From positions 1 through 64,000 of the forward strand of contig WOUP01000013.1 of assembly GCA_009772895.1 (NCBI GenBank): a DNA stretch of 64,000 nt, written 5' to 3'. The translations under genes were made by a program, and so were the position numbers. Below the pieces are notes generated by a model, which ran no database searches, was not told where the DNA came from, and saw only the letters and a program-made list of their open reading frames with translations. Source of the DNA: Puniceicoccaceae bacterium 5H. GTDB taxonomy: Bacteria > Verrucomicrobiota > Verrucomicrobiia > Opitutales > Oceanipulchritudinaceae. Positions 57,256 through 64,000 of the stretch are shown here, in pieces; within the stretch, counting starts at the first letter, position 1; every line of letters begins with the position of its first letter.

Positions 57256-59331
57256 TTACCAACGGCGCTCCAGCCCCACGCTCAAGGTGCGGGGGTTGCC
57301 GGGGCGGTAGCGCGGCCCATAGCCGCTGTCGTGCGCCGCCGCCGCGTAGTCGCGATCCAAGGCGTTGAGCAGCTTGGCCGTGACGGTCCATGCCTCGTCC
57401 AGATCGTAGGCCAGGCGCAGGTTGGCGATGTATTCCTCCGGTGTCTGGCGCGTATTCTGGTCGTCGATCCACCAGGGCCCGAGGTATTGCAGCCCCAGGT
57501 CGACCCGCAGACGGCGGTGAGCGAACGCCGGCCACCAGCGCACATCCAGGTGGGCCAGCCGCTCGGGTTGGTAGTGCGGCGTCTTGCCGTTTACGCCGCG
57601 CGGGTCCGCTCCGTCGGGCTGGTCCTGCAAGATCTCGGCATCCTGCAGGGCCCCGGCGAGGGTCGCCGTCAGGTTGTCGCGCAGGCGCCAGGCCAGCTGC
57701 AGCTCCACGCCGCGGTATTCGCGCTCGCCGCCGTTGGCCGTGATCTCTCCCGCCGGGGTCGTCACGCCCGTGAGGCCGTCGTGGCTACGCATGTTGTAGG
57801 CGCTGGCGGTGAGGTAGACGTCGTCGCCGAGCGCACCCTTGTAGCCCAGCTCGTAGCTGTCGATCTGCTCGGGCTCGAGGCGGAAATCCGTCTGCGCAGA
57901 GCTGAGCTCATACAGCGAAGCGGCCATGGGAATGCGGAAGCCGTGGGCGTAGCGACCAAACAAATGCTGCTGACGGGCGAACTCCCAGTTGAGCCCCAGC
58001 TTGGGGTTCACCGCCTCGAAGTCGTCCTCGCGGTCGGCCGGGCGATAAAAGGCATCCTGCGCGCCGGAGGACAGGTGGTTGTCGTAGGCGTAGCGGGCGT
58101 GCTCGTAACGCAGGCCGAGGACCAGCACCAGCCCCTCGGCGATCGCCTGCGTATGCTGCACGTAGGGCGCGTAGTTGCGGTAATCCACGCCGTAATCGTA
58201 GTGCGGCCCCTGCGGATACACCTCACCCCACACCTCGACCGTCGGCAGGTTTTGCACCGTCGCAGTCGCAAAATCCGTCAGCTCCCCATCCACGCCCAAC
58301 ACCGTCTGGCTATCCTCCCCCCAATCGGCGTAGAGGCGGCTCAGCAGGCCAAAAGTGCCCGTCTCGTCCTCCACCAACGGCAAGGTGGCGGGCTCCCACG
58401 TGATCATGTAGGTATTGTCGATCCAGCGCGCGTAAGGCGTTACCTGCAGCGAAAAGACGGGCGAGAACCGATGCGTCACCTCGCTGCTGAGGCGCAGGTA
58501 TTGGGCCTTTTCGTGCGCCTGATCGCGCGGCACCGCGGGGTCGAGCGCATCGTCGCGTGGGTCTTCCGCATAGGACTCCGGCGTGTGGGTGCCCGCCATT
58601 TCGCTGTCGAAATCGGTCCCGAGCAGGATGGTGTTCACCTCCGTGTCGTCGCCCTGCCAGCGGTGGCGCACGATCGCCTGCTGGCGCCACCAGCCGGTCA
58701 TCTCGCGCCAGCCGTTTTCCTGCGCGGTGGAAAACGCCACGCGATAGGCCTGGTTTGCGCCGATGCCGTCCGACACCTCGCCGCGTGCCTCGAGCAGCCC
58801 ATACTCCCCCACCGTGGTGCGGAAGTTACCCGAAAAGGCCTGCGTCGGCTCCAGGCTCTTCACGTTGATCACCGCGGCGAAGGCGTCCGAGCCGTGCAGC
58901 GCGGTGCCGGGCCCCTTGAGCACTTCGACGCCGCCCAGCGAAGTCATGGCCCCCGAATAGGCAAAGGCGGCGTGGTTGAAACGGATGGGCGACTGCAGGG
59001 GCACGTTGTCCTGCAGATACAGCTCGGTGTTGTCGTAAGAGACGGGCAGGCGCACCGAGGGCGCGTCGATGGGGCCGCGCAACTGCACCATGTAGACGCC
59101 CGGCAGCGTATTGAGCAGTTCCCCTACCCAACTCGGCTGCTTGACCTCCGCCGCTGCGGGCGAAACGGCATCGATCGTCTGCGGGATGCGGTTGACGTCT
59201 TCCGTGATGCCCGAGGCGGCCGTGACTTCCAGCGCTTCCAGCTCGTAAACGCGCTCGGGGGGCGCCTCTTGGGCGTGCAGGAGCGCGCCCGCCGTCAAGG
59301 CGAGCGTGGGGAACAGACTGGCGTACCGCAT
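57256..59331 (-). CDS. TonB-dependent outer-membrane receptor
   Basis: A 691-aa receptor from the ATG at 59331 (signal peptide ending LLHAQ). A TonB-box-like ELEALEVTA comes first, then the plug (GELLNTLPGVYMVQLRG, GGVEVLKGPGTALHGSDAFA in part) and a 22-strand barrel with the usual end, LSVGLERRW. It imports a ligand such as a siderophore, cobalamin or glycan; nothing in the neighbourhood defines which. The start codon is 8 bp behind the parB stop, so it is probably co-transcribed with parB, which is an unusual partner. No riboswitch lies before it. Confidence 0.88.
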   Translation of the reverse strand: MRYASLFPTLALTAGALLHAQEAPPERVYELEALEVTAASGITEDVNRIPQTIDAVSPAAAEVKQPSWVGELLNTLPGVYMVQLRGPIDAPSVRLPVSYDNTELYLQDNVPLQSPIRFNHAAFAYSGAMTSLGGVEVLKGPGTALHGSDAFAAVINVKSLEPTQAFSGNFRTTVGEYGLLEARGEVSDGIGANQAYRVAFSTAQENGWREMTGWWRQQAIVRHRWQGDDTEVNTILLGTDFDSEMAGTHTPESYAEDPRDDALDPAVPRDQAHEKAQYLRLSSEVTHRFSPVFSLQVTPYARWIDNTYMITWEPATLPLVEDETGTFGLLSRLYADWGEDSQTVLGVDGELTDFATATVQNLPTVEVWGEVYPQGPHYDYGVDYRNYAPYVQHTQAIAEGLVLVLGLRYEHARYAYDNHLSSGAQDAFYRPADREDDFEAVNPKLGLNWEFARQQHLFGRYAHGFRIPMAASLYELSSAQTDFRLEPEQIDSYELGYKGALGDDVYLTASAYNMRSHDGLTGVTTPAGEITANGGEREYRGVELQLAWRLRDNLTATLAGALQDAEILQDQPDGADPRGVNGKTPHYQPERLAHLDVRWWPAFAHRRLRVDLGLQYLGPWWIDDQNTRQTPEEYIANLRLAYDLDEAWTVTAKLLNALDRDYAAAAHDSGYGPRYRPGNPRTLSVGLERRW

Positions 59332-59338
59332 CGGAGGA

Positions 59339-60271
59339 CTACTCGCCCTGGATGCCCATGCGGTCAAGAATGCGGCGCAGGTCGTCGTTGCCGTAGTAGT
59401 CGATCACGATCCGGCCCTTGCGCGCGCTGTGCTTGAGCTGCACTTCCGTATTGAGGTAGGAGGCGATCTCCTTCTGGAAGCTCTCCACGGCGGCGGCCTC
59501 GGCGGCAGACACGTTGCGCTCGCTCTTGCTGTTGCCGCGGCGCTGGCGCTGCTGTTGCACCATGTTTTCCGTCTGGCGCACGCTCAGGCCGCGCTCGATC
59601 ACGTGGCGCGCCAACCAGATGCGCTCATCCACATCGTCCATGCCCAGCAGGGCCTTGGCGTGCCCCGTGGAAAGCAAGCCACGGGCGAGGTAGCCCTGGA
59701 TCTCGCGGTCGAGCTGCAGCAGGCGCAGCGAATTGGCGATCGTGGCCCGGCCCTTGCCCAGGCGCTCGGCCACGGCCTCCTGCGTCAGGTCGAAGTCGCG
59801 CATCAGGCTGGCATAGCCCAGCGCTTCTTCCACCGGGTTGAGGTCGGCACGCTGCAGGTTTTCGATCAGCGAGAGCACGGCGCTGGAGGCCTCGCTCGCC
59901 TCCATCACGCGCGCGGGCACGCGCTTCATGCCCACCAGCTTGCAGGCGCGCCAACGGCGCTCACCGGCGATGAGCTGGTAGAGATCGTCGACGCGACGCA
60001 CCACGATGGGCTGCAGCAAGCCCTCGCTGCGGATGCTCTCGGCCAGCTCCTGCAGGCGTTCTTCGTTAAACTCGCGGCGCGGCTGGTGCGGGTTGGGCTC
60101 CACCTTCTCGATCGGGATTTCGAGCAATCCCGTCGGGGCGGCCTCCGGCTCGCTGGCCTGGCCGGCGTTCTTCTGGTCGCCCTTGGCGGCAGCGGCGGCT
60201 TGCGGCGACGCGACGCCCCCGCTGATCAAGCTGCCGAGACCTCGGCCCAGTCGTTTCTTGGCGGTCGACAT
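59339..60271 (-). CDS. parB: chromosome-partitioning protein ParB
   Basis: A 310-aa ParB/Spo0J. It has the N-terminal RLGRGLGSLI (ParA-contact segment), the CTPase/nuclease-like domain with GERRWRAC and PARVMEASE, and the helix-turn-helix TQEAVAERLGKGRATIANSL (20 residues). The C-terminal part with a dimerisation helix follows. ParB loads at parS sites and helps to segregate the replication origin. No parA gene and no gidAB are adjacent; upstream are a LysM protein gene and fmt. I saw no perfect parS (TGTTTCACGTGAAACA) in the window. Confidence 0.93.
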   Translation of the reverse strand: MSTAKKRLGRGLGSLISGGVASPQAAAAAKGDQKNAGQASEPEAAPTGLLEIPIEKVEPNPHQPRREFNEERLQELAESIRSEGLLQPIVVRRVDDLYQLIAGERRWRACKLVGMKRVPARVMEASEASSAVLSLIENLQRADLNPVEEALGYASLMRDFDLTQEAVAERLGKGRATIANSLRLLQLDREIQGYLARGLLSTGHAKALLGMDDVDERIWLARHVIERGLSVRQTENMVQQQRQRRGNSKSERNVSAAEAAAVESFQKEIASYLNTEVQLKHSARKGRIVIDYYGNDDLRRILDRMGIQGE

Positions 60272-60280
60272 GATGGGTAT

Positions 60281-60892
60281 CTATTCCTGCGGGATGAAAA
60301 GTTCCTGGCCCGGGTAAATGATGTCCGAAGCGAGGCGATTGGCGTTACGGATCCAGTCCACGCGCGAATTGTGCGCCCGGGCGATCTTCGCCAGACTGTC
60401 GCCCGACTTCACGGTGTAGGACGTGCCGGCCTTGGGAAAATCGTCGTTGAACGTCACCACCTGGTTGGACTGCGGCCGGGCCGCGCCGGCCTTGGCCATG
60501 GCATCGAGCGCGTTCTGGGTCTGCTTGGCCAGCGAGTCGATCTCGCTGGAGACTTCGCGGATGATGGCGCTCTTCTGGCTTTCGTTCGCCTGGATCATCT
60601 GGCTGCGCAACTCATTGAGGGCGCGGTTGAGCTGCGCGGTGGTCACGTAGGCGCTGGCCATCTCCGAGACGGCCGAATCGCGCTGGTTCAACTCCTGCCG
60701 CAGCTGGCGGTTCTCCCGCTGCAGCTGCTCGACCGCGATATTCAGTGAGCCCAGCTGCTGCTGCAACCGCTGCACGTCGGCCGTGAGCCGCGCCACTTGT
60801 TGATTGACACTGTAGGATGACGACTGCGCCCATGCTCCACTGGAGGCGGAGACGGTCGCCCAAGCCGCCCCGACGAACCAAAGCCATTTCAT
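60281..60892 (-). CDS. exported coiled-coil LysM protein
   Basis: A 203-aa protein with a signal peptide ending SGAWAQ. A long coiled coil follows (about residues 30-130: VARLTADVQRLQQQLGSLN, QLQRENRQLRQELNQRD), then a C-terminal LysM domain (157-203: YTVKSGDSLAKIARAHN, ANRLASDIIYPGQELFIP) that binds peptidoglycan. The protein may tether or organise the cell wall. It lies 9 bp upstream of parB in the same orientation, so both are likely in one transcript with the TonB receptor. Confidence 0.85.
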   Translation of the reverse strand: MKWLWFVGAAWATVSASSGAWAQSSSYSVNQQVARLTADVQRLQQQLGSLNIAVEQLQRENRQLRQELNQRDSAVSEMASAYVTTAQLNRALNELRSQMIQANESQKSAIIREVSSEIDSLAKQTQNALDAMAKAGAARPQSNQVVTFNDDFPKAGTSYTVKSGDSLAKIARAHNSRVDWIRNANRLASDIIYPGQELFIPQE

Positions 60893-60994
60893 CCGACCAG
60901 CTTGGCGAATGAATATTGCGTGGTCAATGGCCTAGCGGAAAAGGTGTGCAAATGAACAACCTTCTTACACCGCAGCTTGAAGGAAACGCCCCAA

Positions 60995-62005
60995 CTACGC
61001 GATAATCGGGCGACGGTTGGCGTAGCGGAAGGGCCGGGAGGCGACGAGTGGATCCATCTCGCGGCTCTCCAGCACGGCCCCTTGCGGCAGCTCGAAGCCG
61101 CGCAGGAAGTCCGCCGCGGGCAACATCTTGCCGCCCGGGCGCTGCAGCCGCCGCAGCTCGAGCTGGCCCGGCGCGCACTGCACCACCAGGCGCTCGCCCG
61201 CCTCCACGACCTGGCCCGGCTCACCGGTCGAAACGGTATCGAGCAGGCGCACGGCCCCGACCTTTACCTCGTGGCCCTCGTGGACGAAGTTGGTGCCCGG
61301 CCACGGCTGGAAGGCCCGCACGCGCCGCTCCAGCTCCGCCGCCGGATGCGTGAAGTCGAGGTGCGCGTCGGTCTTGAAAATGATGCGGCAATAAGTCGCC
61401 TGCGCCTCGTCCTGCACCGCAAATCGGGCTTCGCCCGCCAACAACGTCGACAGGTTGCGCGCGAGCAGCGGCACGCAGGCGGCGGCCTGCTTGTCCCAGA
61501 GCGTCGCGGTCGTATCGACGTCCGAGATGGCCACGCGTTCCTGGTCGAGCGCCGGGCCTGCATCCATCTGGCGGATCACGCGCATCAGCGTGACGCCGGT
61601 CTCGGTCTCGCCACTGGCCAGAGCGGTGTGGATGGGTGAGGCGCCCCGCAATTTGGGCAGGAGCGAGGCGTGGAAGTTGACCATGCCCAGTCGCGGCGCC
61701 TCGAGGTGCTTTTGCCGCAGGATGTGCCCGTAGGCCATGACCAGCGCCAGATCGATCCGCTGCTCGCGCAACCACGCGGCTTCGGCCTCCCCGGGTTTGT
61801 CGGGCTGCAGCACCGGGATGCCCTGCCCTTGCGCCCACTGCTTGATCGCATTGGCCTGCAGCTTCATGCCGCGCCCGGTCCGGCGGTCGGGCTGGGTAAA
61901 GACGGCCACCAGTTCGGCCGCCTCGGCCTGTTGCGTCACGAGGGCCTGCAGCAACGGCAGGGAGATCTCGTCGGAACCAAAGAAGACAATGCGCGCGCGA
62001 TTCAA
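60995..62005 (-). CDS. fmt: methionyl-tRNA formyltransferase
   Basis: A 336-aa enzyme that formylates initiator Met-tRNA with 10-formyltetrahydrofolate. The catalytic domain has VFFGSDEISLPLL at the N-terminus and the SLLP-x2-RG motif within NFHASLLPKLRGASPI. The C-terminal OB-fold domain contains RRVRAFQPWPGTNF. The length is normal. def, its usual neighbour, is missing here. The gene is preceded by a protease-fold membrane protein gene and followed by the LysM-parB genes, all on the minus strand. Confidence 0.93.
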   Translation of the reverse strand: MNRARIVFFGSDEISLPLLQALVTQQAEAAELVAVFTQPDRRTGRGMKLQANAIKQWAQGQGIPVLQPDKPGEAEAAWLREQRIDLALVMAYGHILRQKHLEAPRLGMVNFHASLLPKLRGASPIHTALASGETETGVTLMRVIRQMDAGPALDQERVAISDVDTTATLWDKQAAACVPLLARNLSTLLAGEARFAVQDEAQATYCRIIFKTDAHLDFTHPAAELERRVRAFQPWPGTNFVHEGHEVKVGAVRLLDTVSTGEPGQVVEAGERLVVQCAPGQLELRRLQRPGGKMLPAADFLRGFELPQGAVLESREMDPLVASRPFRYANRRPIIA

Positions 62006-62097
62006 AAGCGAAAGGGATCGGGTTGAGCGAAAAGGGGCCCACGGCCCAGCCTACGCATACCGTACGCGCCACCGCCGCAAGTCAAACCCGATTCCGC

Positions 62098-64000
62098 CTA
62101 GTGCCGGAAGGTCGAACGCGGACGCCCGCCCCAAAGCATATACGCGCACCACGCCACCCCGATACAGACCCGGAGCACCGTACCCGGCGACAGCGCGCCC
62201 GCCGCGTCGCGGTCGGACCAGATCGCGTGGGCCGCGACTGCATCCGCGAAGAGCACCACCCAGCCCACCAGACGACTGCCCACAAAGACCGCTGGCGCAA
62301 CGGCCCGCTTCAGAAAAAACGTGAACGCTGATGCGAGGTAGACCCACACCATCAAAATGTTGAGCGCCAGCTCGGCGTAGAGCACAGGTTCGAGATGGGG
62401 CACGAAGCCCTCGCTGAGCGGATGGCAGAGGTAGTGCATCTGGACCCCGTCGAAAACCACCGCGGTCTGAAAGAGCGCCACCAGAGGCATGAACGGCGAG
62501 AGCGTGACGCCGATCGCCAGCAGGACCAGCCATCCGCCGATCCCGTCGTTGTTTGGATTGACTGGCTCCAGTGGCGGGCGGCGACGGCGCGTGACAAGCC
62601 ACGCGAAGAGGATGCCGCCCAGAATGGCGGAAAAACCTGCCAACATCACCGACGGCACATGTAGACGCCCGTTCTCGGTCGGCGCCTCCGCGCTCGTCGC
62701 AGCCACCTCGCCCAGCGGGTACTGGATCGTGTAGCCGAGCAAGTCGTCCACCCGGTCGAGGTCCTCGCGGTACGCCGCCAGATCTGCCGGCTCCACCCGG
62801 TCCGTAAGGTTTTTGTAGTGGTAAACCAGCTCGAGCGTGGAACCGACCTGGCCGGCTTCATAGCTGAAGTCGAACCACTGGTTGCGCACCGTCTCCCGCT
62901 CATCCGGAAAGGTCCCGGGCCGCGGCAGGTCCACCAGGATCTGCTGCTCGACCTCCAGTGGATAGTCGAGGCTCATCGGGCGGGTGCGGATGCGCTGGTT
63001 CGACATGAACAGCTGCGTGTTGGTGTATTGGGGAAAGAGTCCGAGCCGCCCGTAAGCGCCGTCGTCGCTGGTCTGCCAGGGGTCGGTAATCGTGTAGGAC
63101 TCCGTCACGGTCAGCCTCGCCGCGTCGCGCTCGTCGAAGACCTCCGGCAAGCGGTTGGAGCGGATGCTGGGAAATTGCTCGGCGTAGTAGTTGACGTAGC
63201 CGTTGTCCAGCTCCTGCAAGGTCCGGTCATCGAGATAGCCGCGCATGTCCACCGCATCGGCCCCATGATAGACCGTCTCGACCTCGAGGCGCACGTCGCC
63301 GCCCCACTCGTCGAACGAATAGGTCTCGCGAGTCACCGTGCGGACGGCCTCCGCCCCCTGCCCCGGCACGCGCACCAGCTCGCTCTCGCCCTGCACCGGC
63401 AGCCCCCAGCCGTAATCGGGGCAGAAAAACGTCTCCAGCGGCCCGTAGTGCGGGTAGTCCGTGGGATCGAGCCAATACGTCTGCCCGCCCGACTGCACGC
63501 GCGTGATCACGTGGTTGAACGCCGCCGGCGTGGGCAGGTAATCGCGAATCGCCTGGCGTTCGGTCGTGTGCACCAGCACCGGCATGGCCTCGATGCCCAA
63601 CTCGCGCAGGATCCGGCTCAGCAGCAACGACTTGTCCTTGCAATCGCCATAGCTGCGCGCACAGATCTTCGCGACCGGATAGGGGCGGTAATTGTGTTCG
63701 CCCATGGGGATCGCCACGTAGCGGATCTCGCGCTGCACCCAGTTGAGTGCAGCGGCGATCCGGTCTTCATCGCGGCCCAGCGTCCGCCATTCCGCCAGGC
63801 GCGGCGCGAGCGTCAACGGTAGCGACGAATCCCAATCGTAGAGCCCGCCGGCCCAACGCGAGACGCTCGGCCAGTCGGCCCAGTCGCTCGCCTGCAGCCA
63901 CGCATCGGGGTCGAAATCGATCGGCACGTCGGCCTCGTAGAGCTGCGGCAGCGGATCGTCCAGCCGCCAGGAATAGGCCACCTCGCCCGCCTCGAGCGGC
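62098..64000 (-). CDS. transglutaminase-like membrane protein with C-terminal DUF2569 (partial, 5' end outside the window)
   Basis: The reading frame is open to the window edge, so at least 634 aa are visible and the N-terminus is missing. The visible start fits the end of a DUF3857 domain. The transglutaminase-like core has C in SYGDCKDKSLLLSR, H in FNHVITRV and D in YWLDPTDYPHYG. After a beta-rich region and one membrane helix (VMLAGFSAILGGILFAWLV), the last 140 residues form a four-helix DUF2569 domain beginning GGWLVLLAIGVTLSP. The fusion suggests a membrane-anchored protease or cross-linking enzyme facing the periplasm; substrates are unknown. Confidence 0.82.
   Translation of the reverse strand, partial: PLEAGEVAYSWRLDDPLPQLYEADVPIDFDPDAWLQASDWADWPSVSRWAGGLYDWDSSLPLTLAPRLAEWRTLGRDEDRIAAALNWVQREIRYVAIPMGEHNYRPYPVAKICARSYGDCKDKSLLLSRILRELGIEAMPVLVHTTERQAIRDYLPTPAAFNHVITRVQSGGQTYWLDPTDYPHYGPLETFFCPDYGWGLPVQGESELVRVPGQGAEAVRTVTRETYSFDEWGGDVRLEVETVYHGADAVDMRGYLDDRTLQELDNGYVNYYAEQFPSIRSNRLPEVFDERDAARLTVTESYTITDPWQTSDDGAYGRLGLFPQYTNTQLFMSNQRIRTRPMSLDYPLEVEQQILVDLPRPGTFPDERETVRNQWFDFSYEAGQVGSTLELVYHYKNLTDRVEPADLAAYREDLDRVDDLLGYTIQYPLGEVAATSAEAPTENGRLHVPSVMLAGFSAILGGILFAWLVTRRRRPPLEPVNPNNDGIGGWLVLLAIGVTLSPFMPLVALFQTAVVFDGVQMHYLCHPLSEGFVPHLEPVLYAELALNILMVWVYLASAFTFFLKRAVAPAVFVGSRLVGWVVLFADAVAAHAIWSDRDAAGALSPGTVLRVCIGVAWCAYMLWGGRPRSTFRH

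Noticed and set aside
57193-59436. A 747-aa open frame on the plus strand across the TonB receptor
   Set aside because: The minus strand encodes a complete TonB receptor with plug and barrel motifs; the plus-strand product is low-information Arg/Val/Gly-rich sequence.

Overview
The window is a GC-rich bacterial chromosome segment, most likely from a marine or aquatic member of the Verrucomicrobiota (class Opitutae, Puniceicoccales/Opitutales-like). The reasons are: a tandem family of short secreted proteins with a PEP-CTERM anchor ending in the Opitutae-style tail VPEPTTYAAFGG...WRRRRA; a TIGR03790 protein; a DUF5069 protein; a yeast-type LeuA; an outer-membrane tool kit (LpxI, YdbH/YnbE/YdbL, LolA-like proteins, a TonB receptor); and frequent absence of Shine-Dalgarno sequences. 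This placement is inferred from protein style; no rRNA gene is present to confirm it.

Layout. 1-4.7 kb: the end of a PEP-CTERM gene, the GDP-fucose pair fcl-gmd, an AlgH-family protein, a dCMP deaminase, a rhomboid protease and a DUF5069 protein. 4.7-6.7 kb: a truncated PilJ-type chemotaxis receptor joined to a truncated regulator-like gene. 6.8-11.9 kb: a secreted cytochrome c, a Spy-like protein, thiS-apaG, an MBL-fold ribonuclease-like protein and an MDR dehydrogenase. 12.1-17.0 kb: six tandem PEP-CTERM paralogues, five of them followed by an intrinsic terminator. 17.2-21.8 kb: a ydbH-ynbE-ydbL operon (inter-membrane lipid-transfer bridge) plus a LolA-fold protein. 21.9-31.7 kb: a Mu-like phage head module (holin-like, small and large terminase, portal, protease/scaffold, decoration, capsid, two connector-type genes) ending in a tail-fibre/LamG protein. 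No tail shaft, baseplate, transposase or integrase is present, so it is either a defective prophage or a domesticated particle.

31.9-42.2 kb: a periplasmic DJ-1 protein, SufT, a DUF4143 ATPase in an AT-rich patch, ClpP, two lipoproteins bracketed by duplicated terminators, TIGR03790, a CrcB pair, a cell-wall amidase and a GH27 alpha-galactosidase. 42.3-48 kb: IF-3 with an acidic tail, a polyprenyl sugar transferase, an IscA/ErpA protein, tRNA-Gln(CTG), a periplasmic beta-carbonic anhydrase and a secreted LRR protein. 48-57 kb: leuA with a candidate leucine attenuator, lpxI, a histone-H1-like/CBM20-like fusion, an orphan HicB, a beta-barrel protein, NADP-isocitrate dehydrogenase, two ribbon-helix-helix-type proteins, a LolA-like protein and secG. 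57-64 kb: a TonB receptor, parB, a LysM protein, fmt and a partial transglutaminase-DUF2569 protein.

How the genes fit together. Much of the window serves the cell envelope and surface polysaccharide: GDP-fucose supply, an initiating sugar transferase, PEP-CTERM matrix proteins, lipid A synthesis, lipid transfer and peptidoglycan cleavage. The most unusual features are the tail-less Mu-like head cluster with inverted-repeat elements, the tandem PEP-CTERM array (one member lacks a start codon), the H1-CBM20 fusion, the chimeric chemoreceptor junction and the leuA leader.
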